Part shown: positions 22,066 through 34,890 of the stretch, piece by piece
Numbering within the stretch: position 1 is the first letter of the stretch
Layout: each line of letters starts with the position of its first letter
Assembly: GCA_030220185.1 (NCBI GenBank)
Contig: JASPKZ010010277.1
Location: 586,501 to 650,500, forward strand
Source: Diploptera punctata
Lineage: Eukaryota; Arthropoda; Insecta; Blattodea; Blaberidae
DNA length: 64,000 nucleotides
Direction of reading: 5' to 3'
Translations under genes and position numbers: made by a program
The notes under the pieces: model-generated
Told to the model about the DNA's origin: nothing
Database searches by the model: none
The model's input: only the letters and a program-made list of their open reading frames with translations

Positions 22066-22701
22066 TACAAATTATGAATAATAATAATAAGAAGAAAATA
22101 TAATTATGCATAATTTTCATAGATATTGAGAATAACCCTATATCAATTATTGATGTACTTGGAAGAAATAAATGCAGATCATAATTTTTGTTTTAAGTAA
22201 AGTTAGCAAACATTTCAGTTTTATATAACGCTACATACAGGGCATTACAAAATAATGGTCCAAAATGTTGATATGAGAAATAAAATGAAGAGAAGGAAAA
22301 GATTTCCAGTAAACATGGGTTTGGAAATTAACCGCTTACGAGATAATACGTCTTTTTTTTCTGGCTGGAGTTTGCTAACTACCAAGTACTAATACCAATA
22401 AAATATCAGTGGTATATTTATTTTATTTAACAATCACAATACAAGCATAACCTCAAGTGTAAACAAAACAACTACAAATGCTTCAATGAATATTGTACGG
22501 AAAAGTAACTAATCATAGGTAGATAATTCGTAGGATCCAGCATTTTACACACGGCCGGTTGTTAGGTTGATATCACAAGCGTAAACTCCTGTTTGTATAT
22601 ACGCCTGCAGGACTATGCCGTACGGTACAGGAGAGCGTCAATTTTTAACTGAGAGTCAACATGAATATAGAGTATATCTAGGGCCCGGTTTTTATGTAAT
22701 A

Positions 22702-24965
22702 TCAAATTAAAAAGTATGTAGATAAATATGTAACTAAAATTGGAAAAAATATGTAGATAAATATGTAATTAAATTTGGCGAAATATATAAATAAATATGT
22801 AACTAAAATTGGCGAAATACGTAGATAAATGTGTAACTAAAATTGGCGACATATGTAGATAAATATGTAACTAAATTGGCGAAATATGTAGATAAATATG
22901 TAACTAAAATTGGCCAAATATGTAGATAAATATGTAACTAAAATTAGCGAAATATGTAAATAAAATTGGTGAAATATGTAGATAAATATGTAACTAAAAT
23001 TGGCGAAATATGTAGATAAATATGTTACTAAAATTGGCGAAAGATGTTGATATATATGTAACTAATATTGGCGAAATATGTAGATAAATATATAACTAAA
23101 TTGGCGAAATATGTAGATACATATGTAACTAAAATTGGCGAAATATGTAGATAAATATGTTACTAAAATTGGCGAAAGATGTAGATATATGTGTAACTAA
23201 TATTGGTGAAATATGTAGATAAATATATAACTAAATTGGCGAAATATGTAGATAAATATGTTACTAAAATTAGCGAAATATGTAGGTAAATATTTAAATA
23301 AAATTGGTGAAATATGTAGATAAATATGTAACTAAAATTGGCGACATATGTAGAGAAATATGTAACTAAATTGGCGAAATATGTAGATAAATATGTAAAT
23401 AAAATTGGTGAAATATGTAGATAAATATGTAACTAAAATTGGCGAAATATGTAGATAAATATGTTACTAAAATTGGCGAAAGATGTAGATATATATGTAA
23501 CTAATACTGGCGAAATATGTAGATAAATATATAACTAAATTGGCGAAATATGTAGATAAATATGTTACTAAAATTGGCGAAATATGTAGATAAATATGTA
23601 ACTAATATTAGCGAAATATGTAGGTAAATATGTAAATAAAATTGGTGAAATATGTAGGTAAATATGTAACTAAAATTGGCGACATATGTAGATAAATATG
23701 TAACTAAATTGGCGAAATATGTAGATAAATATGTAAATAAAATTGGTGAAATATGTAGATAAATATGTAACTAAAATTGGCGACATATGTAGATAAATAT
23801 GTAACTAAATTGGCGAAATATGTAGATAAATATGTAACTAATATTAGCGAAATATGTAGGTAAATATGTAAATAAAATTGGTGAAATATGTAGGTAAATA
23901 TGTAACTAAAATTGGCGACATATGTAGATAAATATGTAACTAAATTGGCGAAATATGTAGATAAATATGTAAATAAAATTGGTGAAATATGTAGATAAAT
24001 ATGTAACTAAAATTGGCGAAATATGTAGATAAATATGTTACTAAAATTGGCGAAAGATGTAGATATATATGTAACTAATACTGGCGAAATATGTAGATAA
24101 ATATATAACTAAATTGGCGAAATATGTAGATAAATATGTTACTAAAATTGGCGAAATATGTAGATATATATGTAACTAACATTGGCGAAATATGTAGATA
24201 AATATATAATTAATTGGCGAAATATGTAGATAAATATGTTACTAAAATTGACGAAATATGTAGATATATATGTAATTAATATTGGCGAAGTATGTAGATA
24301 AATATATAACTAAATTGGCGAAATATGTAGATAAATATGTTACTAAAATTGGCGAAATATGTAGATATATATGTAACTAACATTGGCGAAATATGTAGAT
24401 AAATATGTTACTAAAATTGACGAAATATGTAGATATATATGTAACTAATATTGGCGAAATATGTAGATAAGTATATAACTAAATTGGAGAAATATGTAGA
24501 TAAATATGTTACTAAAATTGGCGAAATATGTAGATGTATATGTAACTAACATTGGCGAAATATGTAGATAAATATATAATTAATTGGCGAAATATGTAGA
24601 TAAGTATGTTACTAAAATTGACGAAATATGTAGATATATATGTAATTAATATTGGCGAAGTATGTAGATAAATATATAACTAAATTGGCGAAATATGTAG
24701 ATAAATATGTTACTAAAATTGGCGAAATATGTAGATAAATATATAACTAAATTGGCGAAATATATAGATAAATATGTTACTAAAATTGGCGTAATATGTA
24801 GATATATATGTAACTAATATTGGCGAAATATGTATATAAATATATAATTAATTGGCGAAATATGTAGATAAATATGTTACTAAAATTGGCGAAATGTGTA
24901 GATATATATGGAACTAATATTGGCGAAATATATAACTAAATTGGCGAAATATGTAGATAAATATG
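22702..24965. repeat. AT-rich satellite, unit about 34 bases, roughly 65 copies
   Basis: The repeating unit is GCGAAATATGTAGATAAATA + TGTAACTAAAATTG. A 32-base form lacks two A in AAAATTG, and variants have TGTTAC, ATATATAAC, TAATATTGG and GGTGAAATATGTAAATAAA. Variant units recur in the same order, for example near 23380-23540 and 23960-24100, which indicates higher-order repeats and unequal exchange. It carries no reading frame of interest and no palindromic repeat-spacer structure. Confidence 0.95.
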
Positions 24966-25234
24966 CAATGAAGCAATTATATGTAAAACTCAAAAATCTA
25001 TGTTAATTCTTAATGCGTTCACTTCTGCTACAAGGAACAAGTGCTCCTATTCAGGCGTTTAAATCTCATTGTAACGGTATGCACAATTAATTATAATATA
25101 CTTTACCAAATGTTCTGTTGTCATGCACAGTCTTCTATTTGACAATATGTTTTTATAAACTTTTTATAAACTCCTGTTGCCTAAAATTTCAGCTTCTCTT
25201 TATTTCTTTATCTCCCATAATAAAAAAAATTAAC

Positions 25235-25730
25235 TGTGAGACCGAAAGAAGAATTATCTTTTTCTTCTTCTTCTTCACTTTACGGAAAAATTGCCAGTTC
25301 CGCCTCATAGTTGTTCTGTCCATCTTTTCACTGGCCTTTCTACATGCCTTGAACCTCTTGGCTTGTAGTCGAAAGCTGCTCTTGGTAATCATGTTACATT
25401 CATTCTTTCTACAAGTATAAACCATTTCTCTCTATATTCTTTGGTTTTCTCATTCAATTGATATATATATATATATATTTAACTCTGTTTTTTTATATCT
25501 CCATTCTTTATCAGATCCAATCTTGCACAGCCTATTGTTCGTCTAAGGAAGTTCATTTCTACGCTTTGTATTCTACTTTGTAATTTTTTGGTCATTACCC
25601 AAGTTTCACTCCCACAAAATAATGCAGGAACTGCTAATCTTTTATAAAACTTTAATCTAATATCTCTTCTTGAAGAAGAATTATCAATATTGAAATTATG
25701 CACAAATATTATTAAATTGATCTTCATTTG
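25235..25730 (-). pseudogene. RTE/BovB-type LINE, C-terminal part
   Basis: On the minus strand, 25479-25727 gives DIRLKFYKRLAVPALFCGSE + TWVM and VEMNFLRRTIGCARLD. After an AT microsatellite (25459-25480) it resumes with EYREKW, LPRAAFDYKPRG and a GRP-like KRW. The microsatellite therefore interrupts one LINE copy. Confidence 0.7.
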
Positions 25731-26329
25731 TTTCTATAAATAAATCAAATAGATAATTTAAGTTTTAACTCGATCTGATCTAATATAATGTTGGGACAGC
25801 GAAATTCACTTTAACCAAAAGTATTAAACTCAATTTAAATTAATTATAATCAATTTTTGAGAAATTGATATGTAATATTTTAATTCATTTCTCCCTCAAA
25901 AAATGTGATAATTCCGTGTACATGAATGAATGCTCATATAGCTTATTCATTAATTATTAATGTTATTTATTATAGGAGTGTAAATTCCTTCATTTTTTTG
26001 TTTGTAGCATTGTTTGTATAAAAATAAAATCTTAAGGAGTTCCTGCATCTTGTACCATTCACATAATAACTAAATTCGTCCCTCTTATTAAATTATAGAA
26101 AATTATTTGTTGATGCATCTACTCTAGCCACTGTGTATTGAAATAACATAACGTTACGTTAAGCATATTTTTACGATTGAAAACGTTATATCGCTACTCT
26201 GAATACAGGATAATTACAAAAAATCCTAATTTTACACGATATTTATTTGTACCGTTTATGAATATCACATGTCTTAAGCCTAGTTTACATGATGGAAACA
26301 AATATATTGTGACTTTGAAAGTAGTAGTA

Positions 26330-26890
26330 GTAGTAGGACTTTGTTAGACTAAAAGTAAGATATTTACAATATTATTTACAAATATGTGTCGCACGGGCAG
26401 TAAGCCGTACGTGCTGTTGACAGTCCATTACAATAAAGTAATAATTGGTAATAGCATAAAGAAAAACAAAAAGAAAACAATAACATTACAATTACATAAA
26501 GAAAACACAATAATATTACATTTACATAATAACACAGTAACATTATATGTATAATTATTAAGAATTAATGGTATTGCATTTTCATAACTTGTATTTATTC
26601 ATGAATGAGTGTTGTTCTTATTTTCCGCGTTTTGTCCAGAAATTTACCCAAGTTTATCCATTTTTTTGGATTTACCATTAACTCGTAGCATGCCAATCTT
26701 TCCCGATTTGAATTTAGAAATATTTCCGGTAATAACTGACGTCTCTCATATTCTAAATCATCACATATTCCTAATATATGTATCTCGTCTCCCGCACATT
26801 GGACATATTCGTATATCTTGATCGTCGCTAATTTTTAGAAATTTCCATGCCCCTAGCCTAAACCAAGTAAGCCCTGATCTCTCTTTAAAT
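26330..26890 (-). pseudogene. LINE C-terminal zinc-knuckle region and 3' UTR
   Basis: On the minus strand 26600-26890 gives RLGAWKFLKIS and IRICPMCGRRDTY. Across frameshifts it continues with CDDLEYERRQLLPEIF and KKWINLGKFLDKT. The C-P-M-C-G ... H ... C arrangement followed by an E-R/L-rich end is the C terminus of many insect LINEs. The rest (26330-26600) is a 3' UTR with GCACGTACGGCTTACTGCCC-type sequence, shared with 35341-35450. Confidence 0.65.
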
Positions 26891-27847
26891 CCTAAGTTGA
26901 GTCAAAGTCGGATAATTACGATGAAAAACGACATATATCGACTCTGACAATATTCGTGAATATTTTTTATACCATTTTTGTTGATAAATATTATAAATGT
27001 ATGTTGAAGGATCAAATACTGAGAATAAATTTATAATTTTAGTTTATTGTTGAAAACAAAAATAATTTTTAATATAATATAAATTTAAAATGTACAACGT
27101 ATGTGTTAGACATTCTGAAATAAGGTGGAATCGTCTCACTACAGGTCTTAGGAGCAGTAGAAGGAGACAATGTTAAACTATTCTACTCGTAATCTACAGT
27201 CAATGTGTTTTGTATGCACACTACAAAAAATAAATAGGTGCAGTAAGTCTGTATGCGCTTATGTTTAATTTATGCTTCAGAATTTGAATGATTTCAGAAA
27301 CTGATGACTTGTGCATTCTTTATACAACTTGAGTGGTGAGGGTTATTATGTATATAATATTTTAGTGAACAGACATCTTCCTTGCAGAGACCATGGGGAA
27401 GTGTAAGCTTTGCAGACATTTACAAGCCTTTCTTGAATCTCCTTCGATGCCTCTATCGCGATTTGGTAAAGTGTAAATCTATGTGTCTCCTTATATGTGT
27501 CCTTTAAAATCCTGCCCTCTATTTGTTTTTTAAATCGCTAAAGTGTAAGTTATATATTTATATGTTTTACCTGAATGGCAAGTTATTGCTTTCATATGCT
27601 TCCTGTAGTATCCTAATGTCCTTATTGTTAAACTGTGTAGAAATTACTAATAATCCTAATATTTAAATGTTTATAATTGAATTTTTTAAATTACCAAAGT
27701 CCATATTTGATGAATGTCCTCATGAATTTTATTTATTTATCTTATTTTAATGTGTTAGAGCTGTTATTTTAATGTTTTCCCCTTCACATTTGAGAAACAG
27801 GTAATAACAGAAATGTATTGACTTAGGCTTTCACGGCAGGAGTTGCT

Positions 27848-28057
27848 ATGATGATCTTGAAGAAGATTTCCGGGCTGTAGGCCGTGGTCTTGAGGATTGA
27901 AGTTCCCCGACGTTTCGCCAGAGACTGCGTCTGGCATCCTCAAGGACAGTCTCAAGACAACCCTTGAGGATGCCAGACGCGGTCTCTGGCGAAACGTAGG
28001 GGAACTTCATGCCTCAGGACCACGGACTACAGCCCGGAAATCTTCTTCAAGATCATA
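27848..28057. repeat. 210-base inverted repeat with hammerhead-like cores, GAAACGT type, copy 1
   Basis: Arms start ATGATCTTGAAGAAGATTTC and run through CCGGGCTGTAG. Each arm has TTGAGGA (27964-27970 on +; 27937-27943 on -), a T, and the hairpin GCCAGA...TCTGGC. GAA, ACGT and A or C follow, then GGGG, which can pair with the CCC before TTGAGGA. The first core base is T instead of C. A second copy is at 43669-43862. Confidence 0.7.
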
Positions 28058-28302
28058 ATAACAGAAATGTTTAATAATTATCTACAATTCTAGTTGCTTA
28101 TTTATCTTATAAAAAGTGAGAATTACATTTTTTAAAAGTAAAATGCGTGTCATGTCGTTGGCGATTTCAATTCAAATTTTTAAGCAGTTATTTATTGAAA
28201 TCAAAGCTTTTAAAATTCATATTAAACCACCGTTGAAGCGACAAGTAAAATGTTATAATCTTGAAATCTGTACCGGATGTATCCATAGCCCTCAACAAAC
28301 TT

Positions 28303-28461
28303 CTGTTTAAAAATGTCGTCAAACATTAAAATATATAAGCATTTCAGAATCATGTTCCATCTTCGGATGTGAAATAGTACTATATCCATTTCACATGCCG
28401 AAGATGGAATATTATTCTGAAAGGCCTATATGTTTTAAATGTTTGACGAATTTTTTAACAG
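28303..28461. repeat. 159-base inverted repeat
   Basis: Arms start CTGTTTAAAAATGTCGTCAA and close on a perfect inner hairpin CCATCTTCGG...CCGAAGATGG near 28350-28410. It resembles the other hairpin families in size and layout, but a CTGANGA box is not clear. Confidence 0.7.
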
Positions 28462-30145
28462 ATTGTTGTTTTATTTGAGGACGACGGATATATCAGCTAC
28501 ATATTTTAAGATTTTAATATTTTACTTCTTAAAAGATCAGTTTGATAGCATTATATATTTCTTTATTAAATGCAATTTTGACTGCTTTAAACTCTTCTTC
28601 GAATCAATTTGTCAATCTTTCAATATGTATAACGACCTGCCTAATTATCACCTGATAGATTCAAAACTACTTGTAGCACTTTATTGTATCAAAGTTAAAC
28701 GCTTATACTATTTTAAAAGCCATGATTTTATTTTACCAAGTGCAAATTACATTATATTGTTTTTATTAAGTCCAAAAAAACACATTCTGAAATGTATGTA
28801 CAAAATCCCTCATTATAATACTCATATTTCGAACCTGCCATTTGAAATTATCACTATGAACGATATTTCTTTATAACTACCAAGAAATTATTTGTCAAGG
28901 CTAACTTTCCTAAAACAAACTCTGTAGAAATCAGGTGGCAGTAATAGTACCTATGTATAAATAAAATAAATTATTTTATGCAATATACAAAGACTTTCCT
29001 CAAGTTGTAAAACCACTTTATAAAGGTTTCATTTGAACAAACTCTGTGTCATCAGTCGTCACATTTGAAGAGCTTATATATATATATATATATAAAGTTA
29101 AATCTAGTTATATTGTTTAAAGAAAACTGAAAAAAAGACTACAGTAGAACAAACTATGTTCACATGCAGTTAACTATAAGTTAATACTAATAGATACACA
29201 CATTTTTGCCTAACATATTACAATTCAAATGTTTCTTTCTGCTGGTAAAATTACACACATATTTTGGATTTAAAGAATTATGAATAAAGCAACAGAAACG
29301 AACTTCTCTGAACCCAATGGCAGATTTACCTCACTGTACTCAATGCATATTAATAGTTTTTTGTTTCACTCTACTCGCCATTAAAATTAAATAAGACATT
29401 CAGGAAAGCTAATTTTTATGTTAAATTATTATCAAAAGCAAAGTAAATTAAACATCTGCTAAAAATGAATTGACTATTTTGAATGTGCGTCTCACTGGAA
29501 GTGCTGTGCTGATGTATATGATTCTTCATTTGAAAATTCACCAATCATGAATAATATTATTATTCACTATCCACAGTAATTTTAAGCTGATTAGGTATTA
29601 GATGTCTTTGCATTATAATACTTTGATGACTGGATATGTTTGAATTTCTAGTAGTTTTGTGATATGAACTTCTGGGCAAAAATTTCTCAGCCTCTTGTAT
29701 ACACAAATGCATCATAAAAGAGTGCTTTTGTAGGCTTCATGATATTCCTCAGATTGCAGGACTATGTTTTTATTTTCAAGTTCTGGTAAACTCTACTGGA
29801 CTACACCCTGGCATGCGATTTGTGCACTTTGTATGTCAGCGACGATTGTAGCCGGGTCTTGCAGTTATTCCGCACCGTAGCATCCTGCTCGTGCTCCTGG
29901 TCGCTTTGTTCCAAGGTTTTTTTGCCAAACTTAGTTTTCTCATTTAATCCATGAATATTCATTTATCAATGTTAAGATAATTTATGCAGGAAACATCTGC
30001 CTATAAATACTGGTATCTTGGAAACAGTGACATTAAGTATCTGCTAGACATTTTTCTGTGAATATATTATGTTTATTACATTAACCATCTTGTACTACAA
30101 GAATAGTCTAATAGCTCTTGAAATTGATTATTTACGCAGAAGTGC
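28462..30145. other. No gene recognised
   Basis: This is AT-rich sequence. A 145-codon open frame (28439-28876) is rich in Phe, Ile, Tyr and Leu, begins inside the preceding hairpin repeat and resembles no family I know. I regard it as chance in AT-rich DNA. A short TA run lies at 29079-29094. Confidence 0.5.
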
Positions 30146-30149
30146 CAGA

Positions 30150-30475
30150 AAGTAAAAATTAGAACATGTCACAAATACGGAAATTAGAAACATTATGGAA
30201 GCAGAAGAAAGCATAATTGAAAGAATTGAGGCGAAGGAAATAAAATGGTTAGGACATATTTTAAGAATAGAAGATAAGCGATGGCCGAAACAGCTATATC
30301 AACGGCAACCGAAAAAGAATGAATAAAAAAGGGAGACCAAAGTTAACATGGAAGAGAAGCATGAAGATAGCAAGGCAGCAAGAGGGTTAAGCATTGAAGA
30401 TGTCCAAGATCGTAGGCTTTGGAAGTTTGGCACGGGAAGACAGCAGCAGCTGTAAGAAAACCGAAGATAGATATT
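30150..30475 (+). pseudogene. RTE/BovB-type LINE tail
   Basis: The translation has TEIRNIMEAEESIIERIEA + KEIKWLGHILRIEDKRWPK. After a frameshift it has KRETKV and DVQDRRLW. This is the W-x-G-H-I/V ... R-W-P-K signature of the C-terminal tail. Confidence 0.7.
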
Positions 30476-30975
30476 AACCATCTTTATAATGTCTAACTAG
30501 ACCATGAAATTGTGAACGTACAAGCAAGTACTTCATCGACAGCGATTGAAGAAGCATTAACTGCAAAATCATCAATAAAAATAAAGATACAGAACCGCCA
30601 GCAACGTCACTCAATATCTGTGATTGACTGTTGTATTCTATGTAACTTGTTGAACTGTTATACTGGAGTGGGACAATGTTTTAGATCGGATGAGTTACCT
30701 GAACCAGGTGCTAGTGGTTGTACAACACACGATCAATGAGGCAATTGGTAGATCATACTTCATGCAACTACACGTGTCCACTAAACGTTGTCCCAAGACA
30801 GCGGATGGTTTACAGTGTACGTTAGTTTATTATATCATGATATAACAATTGGATACCATATCACAAGATATGGAAACGGCAATTTTTTCGCCGACCAGCA
30901 GTAAAAATCGGAAATTGTTAACCACATTCATAATATCGCATACTGATGGAGTTTACACATTATTCGATTCTTAAA

Positions 30976-31850
30976 ATGGACGAGTGAACTCCTGCACATC
31001 TAAAGATAAAACTAGAACGTGTATGGGATCAAATTGGCGACACATGCTCTGACATCAGTGACGACGACTATAGGTTAAGTGTAGATGACAGATTCCAAAT
31101 CCAACGACTGTTGGAAGACATTGTTCAACATGATATAAATATTACTACAATACATGACATCGTATATTATCGAGCCTCTCGAGACCTTGAAAGAGCATAT
31201 TATATGTTTCTTGAAAGAGTCTCGAGACGAAAGCAAACCTGTTCCTTCGTGTATTACCACAAATACGGTAATCATTCGCACATCCATGTTGTTCACGGGT
31301 GCAAACAAATTGGAGGAAGTCACTGTTAAAACCTTTCAGAATTTCCCAAACTTCCAAGAATATAAAGAAAGAGTATTAAGTTGGTCGATGCACCTCATGG
31401 ACTATTTCCTTCGCGAAAGAAGAGGAATACTTCACGTAAAAAATAAATGAGGAGTTGGCGGGAGAAACTATATTAGAACTATCGTTATATCCAGCCATGT
31501 AAATGTTGTCTCATGCTCGAAAGGACTGGTGGAAGTCTTGGAGAGCACATTATATGCTGCCGATCCCCAATGTACACAAAACTTACAAGAGTCGTTGGAT
31601 CATCAAATTCGTCAGATGGAGACGACGATTTTGTGTTATCTGGATCGAGTGACGCCAGACAATGTAACACTAGACATTCGCAGTATAAACAAACAATATT
31701 AAATTATATGATGAAGAATCCGTGTGTAGGCCTATCCATAACCAATACTGTTATGGCTTATGTGATTCCAAAATAAGAGGGAATGGGCTAACATCTGCAA
31801 AACAATTATTCAGTTTAATGAAATACGAAGATATAAACAAGCATGAACAT
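30976..31850 (+). pseudogene. Densovirus NS1-like endogenous viral relic
   Basis: From an ATG at 30976 (fourth codon is a stop) one frame runs to 31329 with an acidic N-terminal part (SDISDDDYRLS). It then has a HUH-type motif, H-I-H-V-V-H at 31279-31296, followed by Gly-Cys and a later His-Cys. Parvovirus NS1 proteins of the densovirus group have an N-terminal HUH nickase of this layout, including a Cys-containing segment just after the motif. Similarity appears to continue in shifted frames to about 31770, where LNYMMKNPC and a following T-x-T stretch fit the region after the nickase. No Walker A helicase motif was found. The relic is broken by stops and frameshifts and cannot encode NS1. 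Confidence 0.5.
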
Positions 31851-31879
31851 AAGCAATCTGAATATCGCCATATAATAAA

Positions 31880-32425
31880 CAATCATCATCTTCTTCTTCT
31901 TTCACGGATTAGGTCTTAGCCTATTCCGATCACACATGTATTCAGCCCAGCGTTTTCTTAGTCTTCCTACCGATCTTCGTCCTCCAGGATTATACATCAA
32001 TATCATCTTCGGTAACCTATCCTCTGTCATTCTTTGCAGATGCTTTATACAATTGTTCCTGTGTTCTTCTATTTGTTGAAAAAGTGGTTGTATTTTTGGT
32101 TCCTCTCTAATATGCTCATTTCTAATATGTTCTTCTCTTGTACTACCTTTCACAGCACGTAGGAAACTCATTTCCGCTGCCTGAAGTTTACTTTTTTTTT
32201 CTTTTTTCCTTCAGCATCCAGGCCTCACTTCCATACATCATCACTGGTGGTGCCATCGTTGAGTAAAATCTTAGCTGCGTTTGTTTTCTAACTTTGTTCC
32301 TCAGTGTTCCACAAATATATTTAAATTTCTGCTTTTTCCTACTTACGTCTTGTTCTTCTTCATAAGTTTATTGCAGCTTAAATACTGGAAGTGTGAAACC
32401 TGTTCCAGCACTTTATCTTATATTA
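31880..32425 (-). pseudogene. RTE/BovB-type LINE, C-terminal part
   Basis: The minus strand gives LEQVSHFQYL, FYSTMAPPVMMYGSEAW and AAEMSFLRAVKGSTREE (32171 leftwards). It then has NCIKHLQRMTEDRLPK and GGRRSVGRLRKRW. It abuts the viral relic and the two are in opposite orientations. Confidence 0.75.
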
Positions 32426-32429
32426 CTAA

Positions 32430-33060
32430 TATAAACAATGCACTATAAATGTGTTCATTTGCATCAAAAAGTCAACATTTATCATTGAAAAAAATATTGT
32501 TCTTATTTTGCTTCTCACATATGTCACTGGTAGGCAATAGTATATCTACACGAGACGAAGAAAAACTAATTTAAAATATAATCTGAAAATGTTATAAAAC
32601 ATGCAACATTTTATTTTTACATGACCTAAATTTCCATTGTAAATTATGTGTAGATTTTAACTTAGATGGTCATGTTCCGCTGTCTTGATTCTGAATGCAG
32701 AAGGAATTAATTTGTTCTGCTCAGAACTGAAGAAAGAATTTACAGTGTTACGATCTAACCGCTATCTTGAATAAACCTTAAATTTGTGAAATTAAAGGAG
32801 GTTTAGCAAAATATATTGTCAGTAGCTTAATTCATATTTACGAATGAGATGAGCCATTTAACTGATATTGTAAAAATGAATATAACTTGATTTGTATATC
32901 AGATCTCCATTTTTATCTTTCCTAATATCTAAATTATCTTATTTATGTTTAATGTACTATATATTTCTCTATGTTTAATGTGAAATATTCTTTTTCGGTT
33001 CTTAATTCCCTGATAAGTTTGGAAAAAGTCATATGCTAGATGAAGTTGTTAGAAATTTAA
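32430..33060. other. No gene recognised
   Basis: This is AT-rich sequence with only short frames and no recognisable repeat boundary. Confidence 0.5.
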
Positions 33061-33064
33061 TATA

Positions 33065-33448
33065 TTTTTTTTGCAAATGCCCCAGGTTGTTTTCGACATT
33101 CCTGGTTTCTCTCCTGACATGGCGTTCTTGTAACCCACTTCTGAGGTTGGGGCGCCTGGAAGGCGGGGTTACGTTGCCCCGATGATATGATGGATGATGA
33201 TGATGATAGTGGTGCGCCAGGAGAGTCCCTAATCCTAAACTTAATCTAAGATGAATATGAATGATGATGAGCGATGGCCATATGATTTCGGGGACCGTTT
33301 GGGCCTTAAAGTTGTCCTGACATTTGTCTTACAGGTGAGGAAAAACCCCTATAAAAACCTCACCCAGAAAAACTGTCCCGACCGGGGATCGAACCCGGAC
33401 CCGCTGCGTGACAAGTCAGCACGCTACCTCGAGACCACAGCAGTGGAC
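33065..33448 (-). mobile_element. tRNA-derived SINE, family 1 with tail B
   Basis: On the minus strand it has the family 1 head (GTCCACTGCTGTGGTCTCG, B box GGGTTCGATCCCCGG). The tail is different: CTCTCCTGGCGCACCACTAT, a CATCAT run, CGTAACCCCGCCTTCCAGG, CTGGGGCATTTGC and a terminal A run. Confidence 0.85.
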
Positions 33449-33679
33449 TAAAATAAAATTTGTTATAATTTATATTTCGCGAAGTGAATTTCATTTGTTT
33501 TCAATTGCATAGTGTATTTTATGTTATTATTTATTTATTTATTTCTGTAATAGCATGTTGTCAATACTTGCATTGTAATACGTAAAAAAGGGCCACTTTG
33601 TTCCTATAGGGGTTACATTGAACCTGAAATAAAAAAAAACAAATCAGTTTTATTTGTTGGTAAATGAAAGAAGTTGATG

Positions 33680-34021
33680 GTCCATCCATAGTAATTCTGC
33701 CCGGCAGGTCCTTCACTGCAATCATAGCATTTTCATGCTATGCTTGCAGCTTTACTAGGGAATTGTAGGTGTGGTAGCTTCCCGTTGCTTTCCACACCGT
33801 GAAGAATGACGATGATGATGATAATGATAAGGATGATGATGATGGTGATGGCCATATGATTTCGCGGACCGTTTGGGCCTTAACGTTTTCCTGACATTTG
33901 TCTTACAGGTGAGGAAAAACCCCGATACAAACCTCACCCAGAAAAACTGCCCCGACCGGGGATCGAACCCGGCCCCGCTTCGTGACAAGGCAGCACGCTA
34001 CCTCGAGACCACAGCGATGGA
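33680..34021 (-). mobile_element. tRNA-derived SINE, family 1 with tail A
   Basis: This is a complete minus-strand copy: head at 34021, B box GGGTTCGATCCCCGG, tail with TTCACGGTGTGGAAAGC and the GCAGAATTACTATGG end at 33680. It lies 230 bases from the tail B copy in the same orientation. Confidence 0.85.
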
Positions 34022-34488
34022 CAAGTTGATGGTAATGATTTAATAATTTCTCTCCAGATGACTCAAACGTATATTACAGGAGTATAGGAGTAAAGAAGCT
34101 CTGTTAGATGGCACTATAACATAAACACGTCTTCAATGGGAAAGTTAGTCTTAATATTTAAGGTTACCCTAATACAAGTGGATTTACAATAAAGTTTAAC
34201 ACTAGATGCAGGTTATTTTAAAAATATTAGAGGTTCAGTTGATTTCTGGATTAAAATATTCTCCATTCCCTTAGTTAAAGTTCAATTAACTACATTATTC
34301 TTAATTGCCAAATAATATACCTAATTCTGTTATGGATCTTACATTTGTGCCAATATGAAGTTTTGTGCAGGTCGTACTGTTTTCTTCGGAATGATAGTTT
34401 CAAATATAAAAACTATTAGTAAAGTATTTATTATTGATTTCGTACACCTCAAAGATGGATAAATCATATTTGAAGAGAAAAATTATAC

Positions 34489-34561
34489 GCTCAGACCGGG
34501 ACTTGAACCCGGGACCCTTGGTTCTCTAGACCAAGTGCTCTACCAACTGAGCTACCTGAGC
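34489..34561 (-). tRNA. tRNA-like sequence, copy 1 (isotype unclear)
   Basis: A 73-base cloverleaf can be drawn: acceptor GCTCAGG/TCTGAGC, D arm GCTC/GAGC, T arm CCGGG-TTCAAGT-CCCGG. The anticodon stem CTTGG/CCAAG would close a nine-base loop. A six-pair stem closes a seven-base loop with AGA, which would be Ser, but the long Ser variable arm is missing. It is followed in its own orientation by a T run suited to pol III termination. It may be a tRNA pseudogene or the head of a SINE. Confidence 0.55.
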
Positions 34562-34781
34562 AAGTACCGATCTAAACGCAAATCCCTCTCTATATACATT
34601 GTAATTCCCGTCCACCAAATGCTATGAAGCTATGCTTCTATCTTGCAAATGGCGGCTCCTTTATTAAGAAGACATATTTGGGAATTATACATTACAGCCA
34701 GTACGGCTTTTTCCATGTTTTTATTATTGATTTCGTACATCTCAAAGATGGATAAATCATATTTGAAGAGAAAAATTATAC

Positions 34782-34854
34782 GCTCAGACCGGGACTTGAA
34801 CCCGGGACCCTTGGTTCTCTAGACCAAGTGCTCTACCAACTGAGCTACCTGAGC
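34782..34854 (-). tRNA. tRNA-like sequence, copy 2, identical to copy 1
   Basis: All 73 bases are identical to 34489-34561. The flanking 50 bases downstream (ATACGCTCAGACC side) are repeated too, so the duplicated unit is larger than the tRNA. Confidence 0.55.
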
Positions 34855-34890
34855 AAGTACCGAGAGGGATTTGCGTTTAGATCGGTACTT

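Noticed and set aside
22702..24965. Array could be mistaken for a CRISPR
   Set aside because: Units of about 34 bases follow each other directly with no unique spacers, there are no cas genes, and the genome is eukaryotic. It is a satellite.
28439..28876. 145-codon open frame on +
   Set aside because: Its composition is Phe/Ile/Leu/Tyr/Lys as expected from AT-rich DNA, it starts inside a hairpin repeat, and no motif, signal peptide or splice context supports it.
30512..30739. 75-codon frame with several cysteines, upstream of the viral relic
   Set aside because: It could be a further viral remnant because of its position and CxxC-like spacing, but I see no motif that would justify the call.
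31111..31700. Reading the densovirus-like frames as an expressed gene
   Set aside because: An in-frame stop follows the first ATG and at least one frameshift splits the nickase region, so it is described only as a relic.
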